This document shows positions 22,601 through 32,810 of a DNA stretch of 64,000 nucleotides, piece after piece. The stretch comes from Zea mays. Taxonomy: Eukaryota; Streptophyta; Magnoliopsida; Poales; Poaceae. Position 1 is the stretch's first letter; each line of letters starts with the position of its first letter. The translations under genes and the position numbers were made by a program. The DNA lies in assembly GCF_902167145.1 (NCBI RefSeq), contig NC_050104.1, positions 94,747,849 to 94,811,848 of the forward strand, in the 5' to 3' direction. The notes beneath the pieces are model-generated. The model was not told the origin of the DNA, did not search any database, and was given only the letters and a program-made list of their open reading frames with translations.

Positions 22601-24216
22601 TGGAGATTCATTACCATCCAGACAAAGCAAACGTAGTGGCAGATGCTTTGAGCAGAAAGAGTCAAGTCAATCTGATGGTCGCTCGTCCGATGCCTTATGA
22701 GTTGGCCAAGGAGTTTGACAGGTTGAGTCTCGGATTTCTGAACAATTCGCGAGGAGTCACAGTTGAATTGGAACCTACCTTGGAGCGCGAAATCAAAGAA
22801 GCGCAGAAGAATGATGAGAAAATCAGTGAGATCCGGCGATTGATTCTAGAAGGCAAAGGCAAAGATTTTCGAGAAGATGCAGAAGGCGTGATATGGTTCA
22901 GAGACCGCTTGTGTGTTCCCAATGTCCAGTCTATTCGGGAGTTGATTCTCAAGGAAGCTCATGAGACAGCTTATTCGATTCACCCTGGCAGTGAGAAGAT
23001 GTATCAGGATCTGAAGAAGAAATTCTGGTGGTACGGAATGAAAAGAGAAATCGCAGAGCATGTGGCTATGTGCGATAGTTGCCGAAGAATTAAGGCAGAG
23101 CACCAGAGACCAGCTGGATTGTTGCAACCGTTGCAGATCCCTCAGTGGAAATGGGATGAAATTGGTATGGATTTCATAGTCGGATTGCCTCGCACTCGAG
23201 CCGGCTACGATTCCATTTGGGTAGTAGTGGACCGCTTGACCAAGTCAGCCCACTTCATACCTGTCAAGACCAACTACAACAGTGCAGTATTGGCAGAATT
23301 GTATATGTCTCGGATCGTTTGTCTTCATGGTGTGCCAAAGAAGATAGTGTCAGACAGAGGAACGCAGTTCACCTCTCATTTCTGGCAGCAGTTGCATGAA
23401 GCCTTGGGCACGCATCTGAATTTCAGTTCAGCTTATCACCCGCAGACAGATGGTCAGACTGAAAGAACCAATCAAATTCTTGAAGATATGTTGAGAGCCT
23501 GTGCGTTGCAAGATCAGTCCGGATGGGACAAGCGATTGCCTTATGCAGAGTTTTCCTATAACAACAGTTATCAGGCCAGTTTGAAGATGTCACCGTTTCA
23601 AGCGCTGTATGGAAGGAGTTGCAGAACTCCGTTGCAATGGGATCAGCCTGGAGAAAAGCAAGTGTTTGGGCCAGACATTTTGCTCGAAGCCGAAGAGAAC
23701 ATCAAGATGGTCCGAGAGAATCTGAAGATAGCGCAATCGAGGCAGCGAAGCTATGCAGACACAAGAAGAAGAGAGCTGAGTTTCGAAGTCGGAGACTTTG
23801 TCTATCTGAAAGTGTCACCGATCAGAGGAGTCAGAAGATTCGGAGTGAAAGGCAAGCTAGCACCCCGCTACATTGGTCCGTACCAGATCCTCTCAAAGCG
23901 TGGAGAAGTGGCTTATCAGCTCAGCCTGCCAGAGAATTTGTCTGCTGTGCATGATGTCTTTCATGTGTCTCAGTTGAAGAAGTGCTTGCGTGTGCCAGAA
24001 GAGCAGTTGCCAGTGGAAGGTCTTGAGGTCCAGGAGGACTTGACCTATGTTGAGAAGCCAGCTCAGATCCTTGAGGTTGCAGATAGAGTCACCCGAAGGA
24101 AGACCGTCAGAATGTGCAAAGTCAGATGGAGTCACCACTCTGAGGAAGAAGCAACCTGGGAGCGTGAAGATGATCTGATGGCCAAGTACCCGGAACTCTT
24201 TGCTAGCCAGCCCTGA
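19633..24216 (+). CDS. gag-pol: Gag-Pol polyprotein of element B, with C-terminal chromodomain (1527 aa)
   Basis: One uninterrupted frame encodes all enzymes for copying and inserting the element. The start chosen is ATG 19633 ([11 protein letters not shown]), where Gag-like sequence begins. In order: a Gln tract (CAG repeat, near residue 60), the gag domain ([20 protein letters not shown]), a zinc knuckle [14 protein letters not shown] at residue 353, protease active site DTGA at 434, RT box FIDDILVYS at 750, RNase H from about 890 ([10 protein letters not shown]), an integrase HHCC finger ending CDSC, and integrase core D1180, D1241 and E1277 with 35 residues between the last two. A GPY/F-type module (RYIGPYQIL) and a chromodomain (residues 1477-1527: [17 protein letters not shown]) follow. 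Chromodomains of this kind are thought to guide insertion to heterochromatin. No defect seen. Confidence 0.95.
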   Translation: MSENRRRGGRRAQQERAAPQDEVPQQQHLPPPPPMSIEQMFLMQTQAVQAIGQTLAAIQQQQQQQQQQAPPQPQMPQMPRDKRAEFMRGHPPTFAHSSDPMDAEDWLRTVERELHTAQCDDREKVLYGPRLLRGAAQSWWESYLATHANPDTITWEEFRGSFRQYHVPAGLMTVKKEEFLALKQGSSSVSEYRDRFLQLSRYAPEDVNTDAKRQYHFLRGLVDPLQYQLMNHTFPTFQHLIDRAIMTERKRKEMEDRKRKISGPQPGSSSRPRFSGNQPQQFRQNQRPSQQHQQRQQYQQFQRQYPQNQYQNRQSNQSGGQFQKQNQQTPRLPAPANQQNSQAAPAQVGNRACFHCGEQGHWVMQCPKKAAQQQSGPNAPAKQNVPQPGAGNRSQQRYNHGRLNHLEAEAVQETPDMTVGMFPVDSHIAEVLFDTGATHSFITASWVEAHNLPTTTMLTPIQIDSAGGRIRADSICLNISVKIRGIAFPANLIVMGTQGIDVILGMNWLDKYQAVISCDKRTIKLVSPLGEEVVTELVPPEPKKGSCYQMAVDSSEADPIESIKVVSEFPDVFPKDLPGMPPERKVEFAIELLPGTAPIFKRAYRISGPELVELKKQIDELSEKGYIRPSTSPWAAPVLFVEKKDGTKRMCIDYRALNEVTIKNKYPLPRIEDLFDQLRGASVFSKIDLRSGYHQLRIRPSDIPKTAFITKYGLYEFTVMSFGLTNAPAFFMNLMNSVFMDYLDKFVVVFIDDILVYSQSEEEHADHLRMVLQRLREHQLYAKLSKCEFWISEVLFLGHIINKEGLAVDPKKVADILNWKAPTDARGIKSFIGMAGYYRRFIEGFSKIAKPMTALLGNKVEFKWTQKCQEAFEALKEKLTTAPVLVLPDVHKPFSVYCDACYTGLGCVLMQEGRVVAYSSRQLKVHEKNYPIHDLELAAVVHALKSWRHYLYGQKCDVYTDHKSLKYIFTQSELNMRQRRWLELIKDYELEIHYHPDKANVVADALSRKSQVNLMVARPMPYELAKEFDRLSLGFLNNSRGVTVELEPTLEREIKEAQKNDEKISEIRRLILEGKGKDFREDAEGVIWFRDRLCVPNVQSIRELILKEAHETAYSIHPGSEKMYQDLKKKFWWYGMKREIAEHVAMCDSCRRIKAEHQRPAGLLQPLQIPQWKWDEIGMDFIVGLPRTRAGYDSIWVVVDRLTKSAHFIPVKTNYNSAVLAELYMSRIVCLHGVPKKIVSDRGTQFTSHFWQQLHEALGTHLNFSSAYHPQTDGQTERTNQILEDMLRACALQDQSGWDKRLPYAEFSYNNSYQASLKMSPFQALYGRSCRTPLQWDQPGEKQVFGPDILLEAEENIKMVRENLKIAQSRQRSYADTRRRELSFEVGDFVYLKVSPIRGVRRFGVKGKLAPRYIGPYQILSKRGEVAYQLSLPENLSAVHDVFHVSQLKKCLRVPEEQLPVEGLEVQEDLTYVEKPAQILEVADRVTRRKTVRMCKVRWSHHSEEEATWEREDDLMAKYPELFASQP

Positions 24217-24233
24217 ATCTCGAGGGCGAGATT

Positions 24234-24252
24234 CTTTTAAGGGGGATAGGTT
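24234..24252 (+). promoter_or_regulatory. Polypurine tract of element B
   Basis: AAGGGGGATAGG lies immediately before the 3' LTR, as expected for the plus-strand primer. Confidence 0.85.
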
Positions 24253-27015
24253 TGTAACGCCCCGAATTTTGCAGTTGAATTTTTTCTTTTCTTTACTCGC
24301 CAAAATTCGGGCGTTACCTTTTCCTTTTCTTTTTCCCCTCGCTAAACCTTGACCTTTTCCAAAGTTCTAGCGGGATTCGGTTTGGAATTCCCGTACGTAT
24401 AAAAACCCTAAATGCTTTATGTTGCTTGATGCACCATGCCGAACCTTGCATTTCTTTTGATTGCTTTGAAAGCGCAATTGCATTCATGTAGAAAGATCGG
24501 ATTTCGAAAATGTGGAGAAGATCTTTTCTTTCTTTTTTTCTCCCTCTCTTTTTCTCTCCTCTTTTTCTCTCTCTCCCGCGCCGTGGGCCGACCCCGGCCG
24601 GCCCAGCCGCCCCCTGGCGCCCCCCCTGGGCCCAATAGGCCCAACCGCCCCCCCCACCTCCCCTTTTTCCCCCAATTCTTTCTCCCTCCCTCTCATTTTC
24701 TCTCATTTTCTCTCCCTCTCCCTAAGCCGCCGCCGCCCCTACCCCTGCCCTAAGTCGCCGCCGCCCCTACCCGCCCCTGCCCTAGCGCCGGCCGCCGCCC
24801 TCGCCGTCGGCCGCCCCTCCCCGGTGAGCTCCCCCCCTCCCCCTCTCCTCCCTCCCCCATCCCCTCTCCCCTTTCCCCATGGCCGGTTCGGCCGCCTCCC
24901 TGCCCGCCCGGTCCGGCCGCCCGCCGCCCAGCCCAGCCGCCATGGCCGGCTCGGCCGCCCCGCCCCCTGCCTCGCCCGGCTCGGCCGCCCCATGGCCGGC
25001 TCGGCCGCCCCGCCCCCTGCCCCGCCCGGTTTGGCCGCCCCATGGCCGGCTCGGCCGCCCCCTGCGCCGCCCCCTGCCCCGCCGGTTCGGCCGCCCCTGC
25101 GCTCCGCCGGTTCGGCCGCCCCGCCCTCGCCAGCTCGGCCGCCCCTGCGCGCCCCGCCTAGGGCCGGTTCAACCGCCCTAGGGCCGGTTCAACCGCCCCC
25201 CCCCTCTGTTTTTTTTTATTTTTTTTTTATTTTATTTTATTTACTTTCTGTGATCATAATTACTGCATTTTAAGTAGGCTAATCACTGTTCATGCTATGA
25301 TAAAATAGGAAGTTTAATTTAAATTCCGTTATGCTATTGATTCACGTAGTTAATTGTTTACCCTGTGCAATGTTGATCAACTAAAAGTGATTAGGTTTCC
25401 ATTAGTATATATAAATATGTATAACAGAATTATTTTGTTAAAAACCAATTGTGTCATTAGTGCATAAGATTTAACCCCCTGCGAGACCTTTCCCGTTTCT
25501 TTCTAGCCATAACAAATGCGTTATCGAATGTCACACTTGATGCATATTCGCTTTATTTCTTATCTTGTATGGTGTACTGTTCTTTTGTATTAAATGTGTG
25601 GATGTATGTATGTATGTTTGCGCTCGCATAGAGAACGATCCGGTCGAAGAGCCCGAGGAATTCGCAGGAGAAGCCCCTGAGCAGCAGTCGTTTGGTGGAG
25701 GCAAGTGTCCTTTGACCTATCTATGTCCTATTCATTCTTTAATTCACCTCCCGCATTACACATTTATACCTAAGGATTGACTAGCTTTTGTTATCCATGT
25801 CCTTGTTTACCTATTTGGGTCGGATTATTACTACTTAGTCTGATGCTATTGCTCAACTCTAATCAATGAACATGATGTGATTATCTATGATACGCTGTTT
25901 TCCCGTTCTTCTTTATGATTATACTTGTGGTTTTCAAGGGGGCTCGAGCGGTTTCTCGAGTGCCTCTCCGTAAGGACCTGTTCTATGGATGACCGCCCGG
26001 GAAAACAGTGCAACCATGAGGGTGGAATGGGGTGCCCTTAGCTGAATAATTAGAGGATCCGGGGTGTAGTTCACTTAGCCGTCGTGCCGTCAATGGGGCT
26101 CGGTGTATGCGGCTCGCTCTGCCAAGTTTGGGTTCGCCCCTTGGGGAGGAGTGCGGTGCATTTAGGAAACCTAACGGGTGGCTACAGCCCCGGGGAATCT
26201 TTGTAAAGGCTTCGTAGTGAATCCCTGGCCATTCACCTCGGGAGTGAATAAGGGTCTTGCAAGCCCGGGCCAGAGAGGGAATCACGGCTTGTGGGTAAAG
26301 TGCACAACCTCTGCAGAGTGTTATGAAACTGATATATCAGCCGTGCTCGCGGTTATGAGCGGCCAAGGGAGCTCCAGAGATTAGTGGTACTTGATCAGAG
26401 ACATTGTGGTACAGGTGGTTATGAGATTGATGGTTCCGGTTATGATTATGGTGCTGGTAAGTGGTATTCTTTCCGTTTGGAAAGGGTACATCGGGTTAAT
26501 AACTTGGGTTAATGCTAAAACTTGGCTTTCTACTAGTAAATAATAATCTGACCAACTAAAAGCAACTGCTTGACTTATCCCCACATAAAGCTAGTCCACT
26601 ACAGCCAAACAGGATACTTGCTGAGTATGTTGATGTGTACTCACCCTTGCTCTACACACCAAACCCCCCCCCAGGTTGTCAGCATTGCAACCACTGCTCA
26701 GGCGAAGATGAAGCTGTGGAAGGAGACTTCCAGGAGTTCCAAGATTACGACGAGTTCTAGGTGTGGGTTAGCGGCAACCCCCAGTCGGCTGCCTGTGAAG
26801 GCCGTGTTATCTACGTTTCTTTTCCGCACTTTGATTTATTGTAAGAACTATATGGACGTCTCAGACGTATGATGTAATCGACTATTTCCCCTTTTAATAC
26901 TATTTTGAGCACTGTGTGATGATGTCCATATTATGTAACTGCTGTGTACGTGAATAACTGATCCTGGCACGTACATGGTTCGCATTCGGTTTGCCTTCTA
27001 AAACCGGGTGTGACA
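24253..27015 (+). repeat. 3' LTR of element B
   Basis: 2763 bp, nearly identical to 15205-17958. The differences seen are a longer T-rich run near 25210, one extra C near 26665, and two substitutions. It carries the same TATA-like box (24398) and GC-rich minisatellite. Confidence 0.92.
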
Positions 27016-27020
27016 GATTT
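27016..27020. repeat. Target-site duplication (GATTT), right copy
   Basis: Matches 15200-15204. Element C's other LTR has a single GATTT at 41474-41478. Confidence 0.95.
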
Positions 27021-27761
27021 GTCTAAACTCACTCAACAATCTAGGGTTCACCTAGAGCAAGCGCTAAAGCGGTCTAACTAACCTAAGCACTTCGCAAAGC
27101 ACCTACGCTAATCACCGAGTGATTCTATTAAGCACTTGGGTGTAAGAGCATTTGGGAATGTCTACTATATGCCTTGGTATGTCTCTTGGGCTCCCACACT
27201 TGGAAATGGCCGGTTGGGGGTGTATTTATACCCCCAACACAAATAGAGCCGTTGGAGAAAAGCTACTGCTTTCTATGGCACACCGGACAGTCCAGTGGTG
27301 CACCAGACAGCGCACTATAGCCTGTCCGGTGCGCCTAGCCGTTGCCCTGTTAGAGCAGGTGACCGTTGGCGCCGCAGGCTTTCCACACCGAACAGTTCGA
27401 TCCTCACACCGGACAGTCTGGTGGTCTTCTCTCCGGGTGCCACCTGGAACTAGCCGTTGGGCTGTGGTTCCCTGGTGCACCGGACAGTCCGGCGTGTGGG
27501 CACCGGTCAGTCTGGTGTGCCACCGGACAGTCCGGTGCTCCACGCACAGACAGTCCATAGGCAGCACACTTGGACTTTTCTTGGATCTCTTTAATGTCTT
27601 CTTTTGAGGTGTTGCTTTCCTCAAATCCTTAGTCCAAGTTAATCTTGCATCCTGTGAACTACAAACACAAACACTAGAAAACTTATTAGTTCACGGATTG
27701 TGTTGAACATCAAACACCAAAACTCAATTAGCCAAATGGCCCGGGGTCCATTTTCCTTACA
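27021..27761 (-). repeat. Element C 3' LTR, right part
   Basis: Resumes after element B and ends TTTTCCTTACA. A minus-strand TATA-like box (TATAAATA) lies at 27223-27230. Several CACCGGACAGTCC palindromic half-sites occur between 27280 and 27545. Confidence 0.88.
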
Positions 27762-28742
27762 ATCTCCCCCTTTTTGGTGATTGATGACAACACAACCAAA
27801 GCAAGCAAATATTACAGTTATTTGAATGATATTATGCAATCTACTTGCTAGGATGCATGTTTGTCCCCACAATGTGATATTATGGACTTAAGCCTCCCCC
27901 TAAGTCCATAATTCACTTACTTCCTATTTTTGGACCAAATAACCAAAACCACTTGAAAAACCATTTGAAGAATTTAAAATTTTAAATTTGTGGTGTTTGG
28001 TGTTTGATATAGTTTTCATTGCTTTGGTCCCTAAACTTCTCCCCCTTTGGCATCAACCACCAAAAAGGAAGACAATAAAAGCATGTAGGAAGCAAATAAG
28101 ACTTGCCCTCTCTAAAGAATTATCAATTAATATCAATAGAAGCACTAAAAGATTACTACCCCTAAAAAGTGTTCTCCTTTAGAAAGAATTTTCTCCCCTT
28201 TTAGAGACGAAGAAAAACTCCCCCTGACAGAGATCTTCTACTTAGGAAAAGGCATGTGAAAATTAGAGGTGCAAGACATGATTTGAAAAGACTAACTTCC
28301 CTTATGCATAGGTAACAGAATATGAGTTAACCACTTATGCATTTTTAGCAACATGGAAGTATATGATATGAAATATAGTCTAATCAAATATTGGAGAAGA
28401 CATGTAAATGATACTAGATGTAGTCTCAAAAGATACCGATTGAAATTCAATGGCGAGTTTGAGAGACATGATAGTTCTTGGAGATTTTGCAGTGGAAGAT
28501 TGTTGTCTTTCTCCGGGGACCTCATTTTCCTTACAATGAGACTATCACATAAAATAGACTTGAAAAGGTGTTAGTCTCAAAGCATTAGATTATAGAGTAA
28601 CCTCCCCCTGAAGGTGTGCATACAAGTTTTGAATACTTGCAGGAGACATGCACTTTTGATTTGATATCAAAAGGGACGGATTATTTATAATCCGAACTTT
28701 GGCACATATAAGTTAAATGCCACTTGTAGGATATAAGCTTTT
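27762..28742 (-). other. Element C polypurine tract and 3' noncoding region
   Basis: The first bases, read on the minus strand, are AAAAAGGGGGAGAT, the polypurine tract next to the LTR. The rest has no convincing frame. Further CTCCCCCT-type copies (minus-strand GGGGGAG) occur near 27892, 28040, 28220 and 28603. The stretch ends at the CTTTT target where element D inserted and continues at 38269. Confidence 0.75.
28738..28742. repeat. Target-site duplication (CTTTT) of element D, left copy
   Basis: CTTTT before TGAAAGGGAATT; repeated at 38264-38268. Confidence 0.93.
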
Positions 28743-28937
28743 TGAAAGGGAATTAGGCTTACACCTAGTTCCTAAATAATTTTGGTGGTTGAATTGCCCA
28801 ACACAAATATTGGACTGACTAGTTTGCTCTAGTGTATAAGTTATACAGGTGTAAAAGGTTCACACTCAGCCACTAAAAAGACCAAGTTTTGGATTCAATA
28901 AAGGAGCAAAGAGGCAACCGAGGGCACCCCTGGTCTG

Positions 28938-29445
28938 GCGCACCGGACTGTCCGGTGTGCCACCGGACAGTGCACAGTACCTGTCCGGTGCACCAGGGGA
29001 CTCAGACTCAACTCTTCGCCCTCGGGAATTCTTGGAAGCCGGCGCGCTATAATTCACCGGACTGTCCGGTGTGCACCGGACATGTCCGGTGCTCCAAGGA
29101 AGCTCGGCCTCCTGAACTCGCCAGCCTCGGGTCCGCGCGGCAGCCGCTCCGCTATAATTCACCGGACTGTCCGGTGTGCACCGGACTGTCCGGTGTGCCA
29201 GCGGAGCAACGGCTCCCTGCGACGCCAACGGCTCCCTGCGGTGCATTAAATGCGCGCGCAGCGCGCGCAGAAGTCAGAATCGCCCATGCCGGTGCACCGG
29301 ACATCAAACAGTACATGTCCGGTGTGCACCGGACACCCAGGCGGGCCCACAAGTCAGAAGCTCCAACGGCTAGAATCCAACGGCAGTGATGACGTGGCAG
29401 GGGCACCGGACTGTCCGGTGTGCACCGGACTGTCCGGTGCGCCAT
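28938..29445. repeat. Cluster of CCGGACNGTCCGG palindromes in the D LTR
   Basis: At least eight full or half copies of the palindrome ACCGGACTGTCCGGT or its variants lie upstream of the TATA-like box. The same cluster is in the 3' LTR (37137-37644), and diverged versions are in the LTRs of C, C2 and the solo LTR at 46152. Confidence 0.85.
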
Positions 29446-29489
29446 CGAGCAGACGCCTCCAGCCAACGGTCACTTTTGGTGGTTGGGAC

Positions 29490-29497
29490 TATAAATA
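29490..29497 (+). promoter_or_regulatory. TATA-like box of element D
   Basis: TATAAATA inside GGGACTATAAATACCCCAAC. The C LTRs and the solo LTR at 46152 have a similar GGTTGGGG-TATAAATA setting. Confidence 0.6.
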
Positions 29498-30065
29498 CCC
29501 CAACCACCCCACATTCATTGCCATCCAAGTTTTCCACTTCTCAACTACTACAAGAGCTCTAGGCATTCAATTCTAGACACATTCAAAGAGATCAAATCCT
29601 CTCCAATTCCACACAAAACCCTAGTGACTAGAGAGAGTGATTTGCCGTGTTTCATTTGAGCTCTTGCGCTTGGATTGCTTCTTTTCTTTCTCACTTGTTC
29701 TTGAGATCACAACTCCATTGTAATCAAGGCAAGAGGCACCAATTGTGTGGTGGCCCTTGCGGGGAAGTTTTGTTCCCGGCTTTGATTAGAGAAGAGAAGC
29801 TCACTCGGTCCGAGGGACCGTTTGAGAGAGGGAAGGGTTGAAAGAGACCCGGCCTTTGTGGCCTCCTCAACGGGGAGTAGGTTTGCAGGAACCGAACCTC
29901 GGTAAAACAAATCTCCGTGTCTCATTTGCTTATTCGCTTGGGATTTGTTTTGCGCCCTCTCTCGCGGACTCGTTTATATTTCTAACGCTAACCCGGCTTG
30001 TAGTTGTGTTTATATTTATAAATTTCAGTTTCGCCCTATTCACCCCCCCTCTAGGCGACTATCAA

Positions 30066-30078
30066 TTGGTATCAAAGC
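30066..30078 (+). promoter_or_regulatory. Primer-binding site of element D
   Basis: TTGGTATCAAAGCC starts one base after the LTR. It is the Met-initiator tRNA type with one G-to-A difference from TGGTATCAGAGC. Confidence 0.8.
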
Positions 30079-30112
30079 CCGGTGCTTCATTAGAGCCTAA
30101 CCGCTCGAAGTG

Positions 30113-32797
30113 ATGTCGGGAGATCACGCCAAGAAGGAGATGGAGACCGGCGAAAAGCCCACTACGAGCTACGGGAGCACTTCATCGGAAGAGTCCCGCA
30201 CCAAAAGGAGGGAGAAGAAGAAGAGCTCCTCCAACAAAGGGAAGGAGAAGAAATCTTCTTCTCACCACAAAGAGAAGAAGGAAAAATCTTCTTCCCACAA
30301 GCCGCATCGGAAAGGCGATAAGCACAAGAGGATGAGGAAGGTGGTCTACTACGAGACCGACACTTCATCAACTTCTACCTCCGACTCCGATGCGCCCTCC
30401 GTCACTTCTAAGCGCCAAGAGCGCAAGAAGTATAGTAAGATCCCCCTACGCTACCCTCGCATTCCTAAACATACACCTTTACTTTCCGTCCCATTAGGCA
30501 AACCACCAACTTTTAATGGTGAAGATTATGCTATGTGGAGTAATTTGATGCGATTTCATCTAACCTCTCTCCACAAAAGAATATGGGATGTTGTTGAGTA
30601 TGGTGTACAGGTACCATCAATAGGGGATGAGGACTATGACACGGACGAAGTGGCCCAAATCGAGCACTTCAACTCCCAAGCCGCAACCATCCTCCTTGCC
30701 TCCCTAAGCAAGGAGGAATACAACAAAGTACAAGGATTGAAGAACGCCAAGGAGATTTGGGACCTACTCAAGACGGCGCACGAGGGTGATGAACTCACCA
30801 AGATCACCAAGCGGGAAACGATCGAGGGGGAGCTCGGTCGCTTCCGTCTTCGCCAAGGGGAGGAGCCACAAGACATGTACAACCGGCTCAAGACCTTGGT
30901 GAACCAAGTACGCAACCTCGGGAGCACAAAATGGGATGACCACGAAGTGGTTAAGGTTATTCTAAGAGCTCTTATTTTCCTTAACCCCACTCAAGTACAA
31001 TTAATTCGTGGGAATCCTAGATATCCACTAATGACCCCCGAGGAAGTTATCGGGAATTTTGTGAGTTTTGAATGCATGATTAAGGGCTCCAAGAAGATCA
31101 ACGAGCTTGACGAGCCTTCCACCTCCGAGGCGCAACCGGTGGCCTTCAAGGCAACGGAGGAGAAGAAGGAGGAGTCTACACCAAGTAGACAACCAATTGA
31201 CGCCTCCAAGCTCGACAACGAGGAGATGGCCCTAATCATCAAAAGCTTTCGGCAAATTCTCAAGCAACGGAAGGGGAAGGACTACAAACCCCGTTCCAAG
31301 AAGGTTTGCTACAAGTGTGGTAAGCCCGGTCACTTTATTGCAAAATGTCCTATGTCTAGTGACAGTGACAGGGGCGACGACAAGAAGGGAAGAAGAAAGG
31401 AGAAGAAGAAGTATTACAAGAAGAAGGGCGGCGATGCCCATGTTTGTCGGGAGTGGGACTCCGACGAAAGCTCAAGCGACTCCTCCTCCGACGAGGACGC
31501 CGCCAACATCGCCGTCACCAAGGGCCTTCTCTTCCCCAACGTCGGCCACAAGTGTCTCATGGCCAAGGACGGCAAAAAGAAGGTAAAATCAAGGTCCTCC
31601 ACTAAATATGAAACATCTAGTGATGAGGATGATGATAAAAATGAGGAGGATAACTTACGTATTCTTTTTGCTAACCTTAACATGGAACAAAAGGAAAAAT
31701 TAAATGAACTAATTAGTGCCATCCATGAAAAGGATGATCTCTTGGACTCCCAAGAGGACTTCCTAATTAAAGAGAATAAGAAACATGTTAAGGTTAAAAA
31801 TGCTTATGCTCTAGAAGTAGAAAAATGTAACAAATTATCTAGTGAAGTAAGCATGTGCCATGACACTATTGCCAACCTTAGAAATGAAAATGCTAAATTA
31901 ATTGCTAAGGTAGATTCTCATGTTTGCATTGATCCTAGAAATGATAATGTTGATTTGCTTGCTAGGATTGATGAGTTAAACGTTTCCATTGCTAGCCTTA
32001 GAAATGAGAATGAGAAACTAATTGCTAAGGCTAAGGATTTTGATGTTTGCAATGCTACTATTTCCGACCTTAGAACTAAAAATGATATGTTGCATGCTAA
32101 GATTGTTGAACTAAAATCTTGCAAACCCTCTACATCTAATGTTGAGCATATTTCCATTTGTACTAGATGTAGAGATATTAATGTTGATGCTATCCATGAT
32201 CACCTAGCCTTAATTAAAAAACAAAATGATCACATAGCTCAACTAAATGCTAAGATTAGAGAGCATGACTTAGAAAATGAAAAATTTAAATTGGCTAGAA
32301 GCATGCTCTACAATGGGAGACGCCCTGGCATCAAGGATGGCATTGGCTTCCAAAGGGGAGACAATGTCAAACTTAATGCCCCACCTAAAAATTTGTCTAA
32401 CTTTGTTAAGGGCAAGGCTCCCATGCCTCAGGATAACGAGGGTTACATTTTGTACCCTGCCGGTTATCCCGAGAGCAAAATTAGGAAAATTCACTCTAGG
32501 AAGTCTCACTCTGGCCCTAACCATGCTTTTATATATAAGGGTGAGACATCTAGCTCTAGGCAACCAACCCGTGCCAAGTTGCCTAGAAAGAAAACTCCTA
32601 ATGCATCAAATGATCATGCCATTTCATTTAAAACTTTTGATGCATCTTATGTGCTTACTAGCAAATCCGGCAAGGTAGTTGCCAAATTTGTTGGGGGCAA
32701 GCACAAGGGTTCCAAGACTTGTGTTTGGGTACCCAAAGTTCTCATTTCTAATGCCAAAGGACCCAAAACCGTTTGGGTACCTAAAACAAAGAACTAA
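30113..32797 (+). CDS. gag: Gag protein of element D (894 aa)
   Basis: Structural protein that forms the particle and binds the RNA. The start chosen is ATG 30113; the codon before it is GTG. The N-terminus is a Lys/Ser-rich tail (residues ~20-105), followed by the copia gag domain (KPPTFNGEDYAMWSNLMRF near 130; NAKEIWDLLKTAHEG) and a zinc knuckle CYKCGKPGHFIAKC near residue 399. An acidic stretch and a long coiled coil with repeated NLRNENxKLIAK segments come next. The tail carries repeated WVPK motifs (VWVPKVLISN, VWVPKTKN). The length is large for copia Gag but usual for the SIRE/Maximus lineage. Stop TAA at 32795. Confidence 0.93.
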   Translation: MSGDHAKKEMETGEKPTTSYGSTSSEESRTKRREKKKSSSNKGKEKKSSSHHKEKKEKSSSHKPHRKGDKHKRMRKVVYYETDTSSTSTSDSDAPSVTSKRQERKKYSKIPLRYPRIPKHTPLLSVPLGKPPTFNGEDYAMWSNLMRFHLTSLHKRIWDVVEYGVQVPSIGDEDYDTDEVAQIEHFNSQAATILLASLSKEEYNKVQGLKNAKEIWDLLKTAHEGDELTKITKRETIEGELGRFRLRQGEEPQDMYNRLKTLVNQVRNLGSTKWDDHEVVKVILRALIFLNPTQVQLIRGNPRYPLMTPEEVIGNFVSFECMIKGSKKINELDEPSTSEAQPVAFKATEEKKEESTPSRQPIDASKLDNEEMALIIKSFRQILKQRKGKDYKPRSKKVCYKCGKPGHFIAKCPMSSDSDRGDDKKGRRKEKKKYYKKKGGDAHVCREWDSDESSSDSSSDEDAANIAVTKGLLFPNVGHKCLMAKDGKKKVKSRSSTKYETSSDEDDDKNEEDNLRILFANLNMEQKEKLNELISAIHEKDDLLDSQEDFLIKENKKHVKVKNAYALEVEKCNKLSSEVSMCHDTIANLRNENAKLIAKVDSHVCIDPRNDNVDLLARIDELNVSIASLRNENEKLIAKAKDFDVCNATISDLRTKNDMLHAKIVELKSCKPSTSNVEHISICTRCRDINVDAIHDHLALIKKQNDHIAQLNAKIREHDLENEKFKLARSMLYNGRRPGIKDGIGFQRGDNVKLNAPPKNLSNFVKGKAPMPQDNEGYILYPAGYPESKIRKIHSRKSHSGPNHAFIYKGETSSSRQPTRAKLPRKKTPNASNDHAISFKTFDASYVLTSKSGKVVAKFVGGKHKGSKTCVWVPKVLISNAKGPKTVWVPKTKN

Positions 32798-32810
32798 ACT
32801 TGTTTTGTAG

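Larger units (their letters stand above)
15205..27015 (+). mobile_element. Element B: full-length Tekay-type chromovirus (gypsy)
   Basis: 11,811 bp with LTRs of 2754 and 2763 bp, Met-initiator-type primer site, an extra ORF, one long gag-pol frame ending in a chromodomain, and a polypurine tract. By eye the LTRs differ by two substitutions (near 15991/25031 and 17295/26350) plus length changes in T and C runs. That makes it one of the youngest insertions in the window. No stop codon or frameshift breaks the polyprotein, so it may be competent to move. The C-terminal chromodomain and polyprotein layout place it in the Tekay/Del chromovirus clade; a maize family name is not assigned. Confidence 0.92.
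28743..30064 (+). repeat. 5' LTR of element D
   Basis: 1322 bp, TGAAAGGG...GGCGACTATCA. U3 is rich in CACCGGACTGTCCGGTG palindromes between 28938 and 29445; a TATA-like box lies at 29490. Confidence 0.93.

Noticed and set aside
28889..29389. Overlapping frames with repeated Cys-Pro-Val-Cys-type peptides in the D LTRs
   Set aside because: These are translations of the CCGGACTGTCCGG palindromes in several frames, not a protein family.
28938..29445. Regularly spaced palindromes that resemble a CRISPR array
   Set aside because: Spacing is irregular, the repeat is a short perfect palindrome within an LTR, and the genome is a plant.
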